Source: Tubulanus polymorphus
Lineage: Eukaryota; Nemertea; Palaeonemertea; Tubulaniformes; Tubulanidae
Direction of reading: 5' to 3'
DNA length: 64,000 nt
NCBI RefSeq assembly: GCF_964204645.1
Contig: NC_134025.1
Coordinates: forward strand, 26,628,001 to 26,692,000
Position numbers and translations under genes: made by a program. Below the pieces are notes generated by a model. It ran no database searches. It had not been told where the DNA came from and worked only from the letters and a program-made list of their open reading frames with translations. How positions within the stretch are numbered: the stretch's first letter is position 1; each line of letters starts with the position of its first letter. Of the stretch, positions 13,901 through 23,845 are shown one piece after another.

Positions 13901-16900
13901 ATAAACTAATCAGACAACAACAGCAAAACCAGAAGCCTTTGTCACCATTATATATCCACGAAGATTGTTTGGTAAGTCGCACAAATCTATTAATTGATAA
14001 TCACTAACTTTTCTGAAAATATTTAGCTTCTTTAAAGTATATATTTATATATGTATGTATATTCTATATTCATTTAGATTGGCTTTTATTATCAAATTTT
14101 AAATGCTTTTATTACAACCGATGATTAATCAGGAAAATGGCAAGAAGGTTGAGATTTCACTCAGATAATCTGAATGACTGTTTAGTGATAACGAAGCCAG
14201 TTACTGAGGGTCTAGTCCGGGTATATATATACATGTCTTCATTTTTTGCACACGATACACAAAAAATCTTTTAATCATTATGCAAAAGTTTTCGAAAGTT
14301 TGAAAAAAATTACCTAATGAAAGTTCATCATCGAAGATTTAAACAGGAATTTATATTCTACTGTCAAAAGCATAAAACTTGAATATGAAGAGAAAGTGCG
14401 TGCGCACACACACAGATTATGATTCGCTATAGATATGCACAACAAATCATTATTTCAACACGTTTAGCACTAGTGTGGTGATGGGAACAGCACATTTATA
14501 CCTGTGACAAGTAACAAAACAAATATCATGCATCTTACTACATATAGGAAACAACAATTATAAAACAAAACAGATCTAATAAATTGAAATATGGTCGTTT
14601 TGCTTGGAGAAGTCCCTGTTCCAGTGCCAAAGAGAGAGGGAAACATATCAACATATTTCAGGTAGCAATCAGAGTAACAAAGTTTCTTTCATTACTAGAC
14701 ACCAAATTGTTTCATAGATTTTAAGAGAATCGTGTTTTAAAGTACTTTGTACGTTCCACTTTTGATTTTATGTTTACTTTGGCTAATGGTGAAGAAAATT
14801 AAATTTCAGTTTCAAAAGAATTTATTGGAGCATGATTAAGTAAATATTTAACGATTGATTTAGGAATGTAAACTTAATCCCTCAGCAGGAACTTTTTACT
14901 TGAAAAGATTGAAAGCAGAAGCTTTTATCACACTGTGGTTGTTACAAGCAAGGCGTACTGTTTTTAAATTTTTGCCTGGATTTATTACTATTGGAAAATA
15001 ATCATGGATATCAAGATCCTAAAAGTATGATGGATTCGAATGAATCGTGTTAGTACCGGTAACTATATTACTGTAAATCTTCGACAGCTACTTTAAGGTC
15101 AATTTGATCTTTTTAGCCTAAAGAAACGATATATAAACCAGAAACACCGACTACAACTAATACATCACCTGAGCCGGCTGTAGAGTCAGCACCAGAGCCC
15201 GAACCACCAGAACCTGAGGTGGAACAGCCACTCGTCCAGGAACCACCACCAATACGCAAACCTCGAGGTGGAATTGTCAAAAAAGAACGCAAACAAAAAG
15301 TGAAAGTAGAAGCGAAGCCACCAACACCCCCACCACAAGCTCCGGTGTTTGATAGGAAAAAACGAGTTTCGTGGATTTTTGGAGATGATGGCGATTTTAA
15401 CGATGAAGGTAATGATTTCATTTCGAGCTAAGTCTTATTAGGTTTCAGGTGCAGCACACTGAGCTTGCATCGTAAACTATCTATATTAATTACATTTACA
15501 TTTTACTTCCCCTCCTTAGATTTCCAACTGGACATAAATGGTAGGTCGGGTGTGTTTTAAATTATTCTGCTCGTGTACATGTCACTTGCTTCGCGTTCTT
15601 CTTTTCTCTAGTTTCATTTTGTGTTGTTGTGTTTGCTCTTCGTGTTCTTCTTGTAGATTTTAAACCTTACACATAAACAAGTGCCGAACCACTAATGCTG
15701 TGCATGAAATTAATTCTTGCCAATATTGTTAAAGGTCCTGAGATTAAGAAAGAAGAGACCCCGCCAAAGACACCAACCCCTCCGCCAGCTACACCCACAC
15801 CAACTCCACCACCTGAGGTAGAACTACCTGAAATTCAAGTTGAGGATTTTGTCGAACAGGATGAAGGTGAAAAGAAACCGAGATGGGGCAGCAAAGTTCG
15901 TGATACATCATTAGCGGATGAATTGCGTAGACAACAGTTAGCCGAGGAACGAAGACGGAAAGCTGCTCTGTGGTTCGAGAAATTGAAAAACCGTAAAAAC
16001 AAAAATGGTGTCGAGGTTGAATATGACTCAGATGATGAAAATGGCCCAAATTTTGATGATTGTAGGTTATTTCATTCACTATAACTCTAGTAAAATCCAT
16101 TTCTAAGATGAGGTAGTATGGATTGTATATTGTGTGTGCTTCTTGTCATTTCAGATAGCTTCTTATCCAAATATTGCATTTTTAACAAAGGGAACTTAGC
16201 CATGTACAAAAGAGCATATGAAGCGGTAAGAATATTTCTTTCGGAGATTTTCGAATTTTTTTTATATTGGTTTTAGTTATTGAATTATTTGATCTATTTT
16301 CTTCGTGTAGGTAGTTTCAGCTGATAATGGTAGTTTATCGTTTGAGGAATCTATGATGGGTCTTCGTGGTGTCAATCCCCGACTGACAGATGTAGAAGAA
16401 GAATATCTATACAGAGTAAGTGCAGATTTATAGGAGTGATCCTTAGATTATCAGAGATGTAACTAATCGAATCTTAATCTCTCAACAGATTCTTGATTTA
16501 TGTGGTTACAATGTTACTGATGGTGCAGATTTCAAGCTGTTTTCTGTGATGTGTGCTCTGTCTCAAAAACTGTCCTCCGTTGAGTAAGTTTAGTATAGAA
16601 GTAATTATATCATTGTAGTAATATCATGTCCATGTTACTTTTTATGGATGGTCTATTAATCTTTCAGTCAATGGATGAAGAATATTATTGGGCGTGTTGA
16701 TTTCAAAATGTTGGATATGAAAATGTTCATGTGTCGGGTATGTTATCATATATTGGCTCTAGTTCTACTGACGCATCAATATTCTAGTTGTTTATATGAC
16801 ATAATTATGGTGGCTGATAAGGGCCATAGCGTAAAATTCCTGGTATGTAAATGAGGGCGCCAGAACGCCAGAACGCCAAAACGAAAAAAAACGTCCAATT

Positions 16901-18171
16901 TTCTCTAAAAGTTCGTTTTGGCGCGCCAAAACAACGAATATTCCGTTTTGGCGCCCCCGCCAAAACGAACTTTCATTTTGGCGCCCCCGCCAAAACGAAC
17001 TTTCGTTTTGGCGCCCCCGCCAAAACAACGAAAAACGTCGAAATTTCTCTAAAAGTTCGTTTTGGCGCGCCAAAACAACGAATATTCCGTTTTGGCGCCC
17101 CCGCCAAAACGAACTTTCATTTTGGCGCCCCCGCCAAAACGAACTTTCGTTTTGGCGCCCCCGCCAAAACAACGAAAAACGTCCAATTTTCTCTAAAAGT
17201 TCGTTTTGGCGCGCCAAAACAACGAATATTCCGTTTTGGCGCCCCCGCCAAAACGAACTTTCATTTTGGCGCCCCCGCCAAAACGAACTTTCGTTTTGGC
17301 GCCCCCGCCAAAACGAACTTTAAACCACGTAAAATAATTCTATATATACGTAAAATATTTTCATTTATGCAAATTTATGCAAATTACACACAAGATCAAC
17401 GCGCCAATTTGAAAAATAATTTTACTCTGGTTGAATGCTTGTTTTGGCGGGGGCGCCAAAACGGAAATAACCGCGCCAAAACGAACTTTTCTTTGTTTTG
17501 GCGCGCCAAAACGAACTTTTAGAGAAAATTGGACGTTTTTCGTTGTTTTGGCGGGGGCGCCAAAACGAAAGTTCGTTTTGGCGGGGGCGCCAAAATGAAA
17601 GTTCGTTTCGGCGGGGGCGCCAAAACGGAATTTTCTTTGTTTTGGCGCGCCAAAACGAACTTTTAGAGAAAATTGGACGTTTTTCGTTGTTTTGGCGGGG
17701 GCGCCAAAACGAAAGTTCGTTTTGGCGGGGGCGCCAAAATGAAAGTTCGTTTCGGCGGGGGCGCCAAAACGGAATATTCGTTGTTTTGGCGCGCCAAAAC
17801 GAACTTTTAGAGAAAATTGGACGTTTTTTTTCGTTTTGGCGTTCTGGCGTTCTGGCGCCCTCATTTACATACCAGGAATTTTACGCTATGGCCCTTATCA
17901 GCCACCATACATAATGGGTATCTGATCACTTTCATTTCAGACACTCTGGGAATGTAACGTCGATCATGAAACAAATACAATTCCTCTGCATCAGTTATGT
18001 GTAGAATTGAGAGCTGGTGGAATAAGCGCTTCACATGAACTGGAAGTTCGTGAAAAACTTAGTCATCTACACGCATTGGATTTACTGGACTTTTTAACAT
18101 ATATTCCATTATTCCTGATGATACATTGTAGCGTTGTGGACAATCCATTAGATGACAGTCGTGACAAATAA
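7959..18171 (+). CDS. Unrecognised large protein with Pro-rich middle and conserved helical C-terminus
   Basis: The secure part is 10036-10482, 11399-11524, 12057-12131, 12451-12591, 12948-13059, 13140-13226, 13306-13437, 13578-13598, 13859-13971, 14548-14661, 15117-15408, 15520-15540, 15735-16061, 16155-16225, 16311-16415, 16489-16583, 16668-16737 and 17941-18171. All phases agree, giving 859 residues from the ATG at 10036. Upstream exons 7959-8688, 8879-8938 and 9623-9679 can join in frame to an alternative acceptor at 10099, giving about 1120 residues from ATG 7960; these joins are less certain. The middle is Pro-rich (PTPPPPATPTPTPPPE-like) followed by a charged helix. The last 230 residues are compact, with repeated helix pairs and a degenerate EF-hand look (LWECNVDHETNTI). 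A Cys/His stretch, LPCGHHIHGICKEQL, is too small for a RING domain. Function unknown. AATAAA lies near 18386. Confidence 0.65.
14874..15000 (+). other. Possible alternative terminal exon inside the unrecognised gene
   Basis: After a good TTTAG acceptor the frame expected from the preceding exon (14548-14661, phase 0) stays open for 42 codons and then meets TAA at 14998-15000. No in-phase GT donor exists before the stop that would join to exon 15117. Skipping this segment restores the long frame. It may be an alternative 3' end or a cryptic exon; it could also be chance. Confidence 0.25.
16800..16805. repeat. Left target-site duplication CATAAT
   Basis: These six bases directly abut the left end of the foldback element and are repeated directly after its right end. 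Confidence 0.65.
16891..17322. repeat. Left-arm tandem array, three 144-bp units
   Basis: The anchor ACGTC(C/G)AA recurs at 16891, 17035 and 17179, an exact 144-base period. Each unit holds one GGCGCGCC palindrome and about three copies of an imperfect palindrome with core GGCGCCCCCGCC flanked by TTTT and AAAA. Units differ by only a few bases. Confidence 0.9.
17393..17824. repeat. Right-arm inverted tandem array, two full 144-bp units plus a partial one
   Basis: The reverse complement anchor TTGGACGT recurs with its GGACGT at 17531, 17675 and 17819, again a 144-base period, inverted relative to the left arm. The innermost unit is truncated next to the spacer. A few substitutions (for example TTTCGGCG for TTTTGGCG) are shared by units within this arm, suggesting homogenisation inside the arm. 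Confidence 0.85.
17910..17915. repeat. Right target-site duplication CATAAT
   Basis: These six bases directly follow the terminal CCACCATA of the foldback element and match the left flank. A chance match of six is possible, but the exact position at both ends supports insertion. Confidence 0.65.
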
Positions 18172-18455
18172 ACCGAACTGTAGATATTTTAAATTATAAA
18201 ATCACATCAGTGATTCAAGTCATTATAACTGAATATCTAGTCCAGTTACGACTTAATCATGTTGCAAGTGCTTTTGTATAGTCTCTTTAATATGAACTCA
18301 TTAGAATCTATGAAACGCTCCAATGATTGTGAACACTCCTGCCGCTGTGATAATCCTTCCTTGTTTTATATGCACAACGATGAAATAATAAAATCAATCA
18401 TATAAAAAGATTTTTTTTTATTTTCCTAAATTCGACACAGAATCATCAATCACTG
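18172..18455. other. Convergent 3' ends of the unrecognised gene and EEF1AKMT1
   Basis: The region holds a plus-strand AATAAA near 18386 and a minus-strand AATAAA (TTTATT near 18417), so the two transcripts end within about 50 bases of each other and may overlap at their tails. Confidence 0.6.
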
Positions 18456-19395
18456 TCAATCATTCAGTAATAATGAAGGTTTAAAGTTTGTGTAGCAGAA
18501 AAACGTATTCGACAGTTTATTCGAATGTTTCGGTAAAAATCCACACGGAGTTACCCCTAATAAACTCTTAGCAGAATCTTCCATTATCGCACCTGAAAAA
18601 AGAGAAACGTCAAATAGTGAGATAATTTGAAGTCCAAAATAATCCTGAACCAAAATTAATTGACTCGATTTAACCCAGAACCAAGGAACTGGTACTTGCC
18701 TGTACAGAGAATGATCTTATCCTTGGCCATGAATTCTATTGATTGTTTGACTTTTTCGAGACAAACGTCTGTCAAGAATGGTGGATCGGCCACCACAATA
18801 TCTACCTGCCCCTGCAGGTTAGATGGCAGTCTACACGGTTCGTTATAATCATAGAATATAAAATCCTGTCCATATTTTGCGAATCTTTTATCATATTCCA
18901 AAAGAGTTATTGAATCGACTACAGGATTCAGTTCCTTCAGTTTCTTATACACACTGGGAGAACTTAAACAAACTATCCTATATAAGGCAAAAGAAAAAAG
19001 TTTAGAAGGTTGATATTTTAATCCCTTATCATTGAGAGAACTGATAATTCATTGACTACAGACATACTTGCCATGTTCACCTGCTACAGCTATTGCTTCC
19101 TTTGCTAACTTTTCTGACGTGTCGTCCTCATACCAAAATTGACTTAGTTGCTGAAAAAACGTACAGGGAAAGGTTGGTTCAAGATGAATACAACGAAAAT
19201 TGATCACATGTCGTGTCAACAAGGAAAATATTATAATTGTAATCTGCATCAATTAACGATTACCCAATCTTCTGAAGGCATACTCGTTGCATCTTCGATA
19301 TCTTGCGATTCCTGCACCTGTTTTTCCGTATAGAACTGTTGTAATGCTGCTAGAGTTGCAGCGGACAGCTGTGGTACATCATCATCGTCTTCCAT
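18456..19395 (-). CDS. EEF1AKMT1: EEF1A lysine methyltransferase 1 (N6AMT2)
   Basis: Exons are 19395-19264, 19150-19068, 18977-18700 and 18592-18456, giving 209 residues (human 214). The N-terminus [19 protein letters not shown] and the blocks [24 protein letters not shown] and ILCTGAIMED follow the human protein closely. The class I methyltransferase catalytic motif is ADPPF, where the human protein has ADPPY. The family trimethylates a lysine of elongation factor eEF1A (Lys79 in human) with S-adenosylmethionine in the cytoplasm. The third intron starts with GC rather than GT: the exon ends ...ACAG at 18700 and the intron begins GCAAGT, ending in a normal AG before 18592. Only this junction gives the conserved CTGAIME reading. 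Confidence 0.95.
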
Positions 19396-20636
19396 TATAC
19401 AAACTAAAAGGAAACTCAGTGGAATTATCAGTCTTATCATGTAATAAAATCTATTTGAGTTTTACTTTACAATTGACAAAATATCCACTTTCAACTTTTA
19501 CAGTTCGATACACTTTTCCCTCGGCCGGCAGGATCGGGGAACATTGAGGGGGAGTAGCTTTTCAACAATAGAATACATTCAAGTTATGTGGAATACCAGA
19601 ACTTAAATTTGGTTAATAAGTCACATGTTGATACTTACGACTTCATAAATCAATCAAAAATGATTGCACCGGATCATTGATATCGGAGCCGTCCCGTTCA
19701 GTATAACCCGGATTTGGACTTTATATCCGAGCTTTACACTTATCTTCACCGCCGACGTGTTGCCTGGCAACGTTGTTTAAATATGGCGCCTTGTGGACTG
19801 GGAAGAACGAATGAAATGTAAATTTTATGCTCTCAAGAAAGTGTCGATGATCTGAGCGAGTTATTGCAGTTTGAGTTCTAGTGGAGGGTAAAGAAAAAAT
19901 GATCCATGTCAAAATGATTTATGACATTTTGAATTAAAGTAACAAAAGAATACTGGAGACTGGATGGAGTGGAACAAGTCAATCCAAATCAATCAAGAAC
20001 GAAGTTTCAATTTCAAATGAAAAAATCACCACAAATTTCACGTCACAAACGAAACCAACGAAGAAAACAATTGTTAAAAATCCTTATTTTGGAAAAGAAG
20101 ATAATTCAAGGACTTGATTAAGACCCTTCAATTTCAAATATTGATTCAAATCACACTCACAGTAGTGGCGTTGCTGTTGGAAGTGCAGTGATTTACCGGA
20201 ATGAATGACATTTTTTTCTTTTTTGAACACTACATTTTGAAATTGAAGTAAATTCGCTGAGGAGGTAACATATTAGAACCAGTCAGAAATCGGCAATTGG
20301 TCGCAGCAATCAAAATTGCTTCCAACGTGCCTGGATCACAGTGAAGCCTAAATAAGCCTAGTACCGATGAGATTGATTAAAATCATCATTTTTTTAAGTC
20401 CTCGCCCCACAACAAAAGTAAAAACCTGTCAAATAAAGTTCCCTTCTAAAAGCTTTGTTTGTAATATCATAAATTCCTCCATTGAAATGCGGAAAAATGC
20501 GCATAGAGCAGTTCAACCTAAATGTAAATAAATCACTATTTACATATGTTTTAGTTTAAATGTTTAGATTATGGAATTGAATTCTAGTTGGTCTCAATAT
20601 TAACCACACAATCTCCAGCTAATACATTTAATAGTA
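19396..20636. other. Divergent intergenic region
   Basis: About 1.2 kb between EEF1AKMT1 (-) and the MATCAP-like gene (+). I see no exon, no repeat of note and no RNA gene. It should contain both promoters. Confidence 0.4.
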
Positions 20637-20754
20637 ATGGGTACCTGTATAAGTAAGAGAAGCACTATGGTGTGGACTAAAGAGGAGTTTCAAGCTCCTG
20701 TAACAGGCACTGTGTTATATTTAGCTCTCGAGGAATCTTGGGACGGCATTGTTA
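20637..20754 (+). other. Possible upstream coding exon of the MATCAP-like gene
   Basis: An ATG at 20637 opens MGTCISKRSTMVWTKEE and ends at a GTTAGT or GTAAGA donor. The start MGTC is the type that can be N-myristoylated and palmitoylated. With the GTTAGT donor (after 20750) it is in phase 0 and could join acceptors at 20993 or 21005 in frame with the MATCAP-like gene. The splice choice is not certain, so this is only a candidate. Confidence 0.3.
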
Positions 20755-21019
20755 GTAAGATTTTAGCATTTGACGTAGGTTAGAATTCCATTCCTTTTTT
20801 GTGGTACACAACATTTTTGTGTGGAGTTTCATAAGAACCTAGCAACCAGCTATACAAACAATAGAAAATTCATTGATTATTTATCTTGTTCTCGTAATTG
20901 TAATTGGATTCTAATGAGATTCTAATTAGATTAATGCTATGAATAATAGATTTGTAAAAAAGTTAATGCGAATCTTGTTCAAATTTCCTCAGTCATTCAT
21001 TCAGTTTCTCACTTTTATC

Positions 21020-23213
21020 ATGGCTGGAAAACTTGGCGTAGGTTTATTTGATCAGCCTCTTTTTATTCAGGTTATTCCTAGTTTTAAAAGTGTTTTGAGA
21101 GTAAGTTTCAAGTTAAGTCTTGAACTCTGTGTGATGCTTCATTGACTGAATTTAGATTGATCTGTAGTACATTTGATGCATCAAATTCATTTCAGGTAAA
21201 GTTCCCATCTACGGATATAGTTGGAGCCATGAAAGCTGAGACAATCATCCTGCAAGGACACCAAAAGGTGAAAAAGCCGAAATATCAACGGAAGGGAAGT
21301 GTTATACAAACTCTAGTCCAAACGCCTTTGAAATATGTGCCAAAGTTTACACCAACAAATCTCCTGGAACAGAAGGAACAGTTTCTTACATCTGGCATTG
21401 TGCCAAAATTCAATTTCAAAGGATCTCAGGAAGCAATTGAAAAAATTATCTCTACAAAAAAGGCTGAAATTCGATTCACATATATGGCAGAAGCCAAAAA
21501 ATGCCTTGATCTTACAAAGGAACAATTTGGAAGTGTAGATACATTTGTTGCTGAAGCATATGGAAAACGAATTAATCATTTGGAAGCATCGGCTTACCTC
21601 GCTCAATATTTGACAGATCATAATATTGAAGGATCTATGAAAATAGTTTGGAGTCCTGATTTGGCTTGCAGGTAAATTTTGTTTTAGAGAGTTAGCCAAT
21701 CTTTTTTCCTGTTGATGATACTTGCTAAATGAAATTTGTTATTTCCAGTGCACAGATGTGTTGGCAAGGACCAAATATCCGATATAATAAACCAGAGGCC
21801 CGGAAATATACTTTATGGATAAAAAACTCATCGGAAAACACTTTATTAAGGGAACACGGCATAAAGGGTCTTGCAGATCATGAAATTGGCACTCATTTTG
21901 TATCTTTTTGCAGAACAGAAACTCAATCAAACCTAGTCAGATCATTTTAAATTTCAAAGTTATCAAATCCCGATATAATTTGAGGTCTACATAGATGATT
22001 TTAAAATGCGAAATTTAATCCGGATTTTTCAAATCCCAGTACTTCTTTTTTTACCGTATTTTCTTCCTTAACTTAAAATATTCAGTTTAGAAATTTGAAT
22101 GATGGTTTCCAGCCATGGTTTTCTGACCGTAAGAAATTTGGGCTAAAAGGACTTCAGTCGAAAACTTTACAATGTACAGAAGAAGGGATTGCGACGATAC
22201 ACACACTGTTGAGTGCGCAACATCATTTCCTTGCTGTTTCTGCATTGACTTACTGTAATTAATTTTCAATTCTTCAGATTCTGCGAGTTTTCATGAATTC
22301 AATCACATTAATGATTCAATTACATATTTTGATAGACACAGCATGTATGTCGACAAAAATGAAGTTTCGCGAATTATTCGACCATTTGCAGCAGTATGTC
22401 ATCGATCCTGAACAGCGATGGAAGCACGTGATGAGGGTGAAACGTGGTTTAGAAGATCCGGATGAGATGGGCGGATATGGGAAAGATCAGTGCTATTTTG
22501 AGGGTACAAATCGTTCTTTTCGATCAGTTGATATTCAATATTGAATGAAATTTTTTTCTTTTCAAATTAATGTCATTTCATTGACAGGTGCTGTCGAAAT
22601 TCTTCGTAATATTGACAAAATTGACTTCACGATGTTAATGAGTGGAAAAGTGTGTTGGAAGGATATACCGCGTATCAAGCGAGTTGTGCGCGTAGACTGC
22701 ATTAAACTTCCGCAGTTGATGCGAAATCTCGATAAGTACAAGAAAAAACTGAGGGAGGTGGCGAGGATTAATGGTATTGCAACATACACGAAACCTTGCG
22801 TGCGGAAATCTAGTCGAACGAAACGCACCAGTAAAACAACTATACCAGTGAATAATGAGAATAAAAGGAAAAACTCGGCTGTCTCGGTTAACACTACGAA
22901 ACCTGTCAATTTTTCTCCACAAAAAGGTATTATCAACCTCAGTTAGAGATATAAACAATGATATTCTCATTTTAAGATAATGCAATAATCAATACAAGTT
23001 CTTCTCATTACAGCTGCCCCGACGAGTTGTACCAACGTGCATAGTACTACGAACAAACTATATGATAGATTTACTAAAGCCGGTGATACAGCGGCATACT
23101 CGATTCAACAAGCTTTACTCGACTCTGGACGAAGATTGATGCGCAGAAGTAAAATACCCGCTAACAAACTACAGGAAATGGCAACTGGTCAGCTAACGAT
23201 GGTGAAAGCTTGA
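21020..23213 (+). CDS. MATCAP/KIAA0895-like tubulin tyrosine carboxypeptidase
   Basis: Exons are 21020-21100, 21196-21671, 21749-21899, 22086-22254, 22336-22503, 22588-22926 and 23014-23213, all phased, giving 527 residues from the ATG at 21020. The metalloprotease motif HEIGTH is at about residues 230-235, with a downstream TEEG that supplies an acidic residue. Blocks NLNDG.QPW, RWKHVMRVKRGL and KDQCYFEGAVEILR match the DUF1704 family of KIAA0895 and KIAA0895L. Human members (MATCAP) remove the C-terminal tyrosine of alpha-tubulin on microtubules, and the catalytic zinc site is intact here. The last exon is Ser/Lys/Arg-rich and not conserved. Upstream exons may add residues. AATAAA lies near 23260. 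Confidence 0.88.
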
Positions 23214-23845
23214 TCAGAATTTGTTCATGTTTTAGTAAAATGTTTATTTCAAAGATTTATAATAAATTTAAGTATATACCGGTATTTGTTTGTTATAAAG
23301 TCTAGGCTACATGTTGACAAATGAGTTTGTTTGTATACTTATGTTGATGTTTTGATACTTTTTGTATACAATCTTTACTATGTACTTATAAATTCACATG
23401 TTTTAAATCAAGTAAAAAGCAACTGTTTGTGAAGTATTATTACACGTTAAAATCATGCTCAAATCACCGTCACTGAAGACATCACTTGTATTGACACGTA
23501 GAAACTTAGAGTTTAATAGTATCATTGGCCATTTTAGTTAGCATTTATTTAATACCTGTATGTCAGTTATTGTTGGCTTTAATCTTGAATAAAGTTAGTG
23601 TTTTTAAATTCTTCTTATCTTCATTCACGATATATTTTCCAATGAAGGATAAACAGCAGTATCACCACAGAATGAGGAATGAATGGAATTGAGGAAAGAG
23701 GACATTTCTATCTAATGTTTCTTTATTAATGTGTAGCTACAATTTCAAAATACTCTTAGACACATTTCGTTCGACACAACAATTGTATTCCTACATATTG
23801 AGCGCAACTTTGATAGTGTTCTGACACCGGTTCATCTTGTTTCTT
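23214..23845. other. Convergent 3' UTR region of MATCAP-like gene and COQ3
   Basis: AT-rich, with plus-strand AATAAA near 23260 and 23590 and minus-strand AATAAA (TTTATT near 23722). I see no further gene. Confidence 0.5.

Larger units (their letters stand above)
16806..17909. mobile_element. Foldback (long inverted repeat) transposable element, non-autonomous
   Basis: This 1104-bp element lies in an intron of the unrecognised gene. Its outer ends are exact inverted copies beginning TATGGTGGCTGATAAGGGCC and ending GGCCCTTATCAGCCACCATA; the terminal arms stay near-identical for 70 bases or more. Inside, each arm is a tandem array of 144-bp units packed with palindromes such as GTTTTGGCGCGCCAAAAC. 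A unique AT-rich spacer of about 110 bases (17323-17437) separates the arms. The element is flanked by a 6-bp direct repeat, CATAAT. It encodes no transposase; open frames on both strands exist only because 144 is a multiple of three and the unit lacks stops. The architecture matches foldback-type DNA elements, but I cannot assign a superfamily. Confidence 0.9.

Noticed and set aside
15655-15676. Additional exon after the TTCTTGTAG acceptor near 15657
   Set aside because: In the required phase it meets TAA within a few codons, whereas exon 15735 restores the long frame.
16851-17914. Open reading frames of 138-223 residues on both strands of the foldback element, rich in FGAPAKT and WRGRQNE repeats
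   Set aside because: They arise because the 144-bp unit is a multiple of three without stops; frames on both strands overlap and resemble no protein.
16311-18171. True EF-hands in the C-terminus of the unrecognised gene
   Set aside because: Candidate loops (ADNGSLSFEE, NVDHETNTI) lack the first Asp or correct spacing, so calcium binding is not supported.
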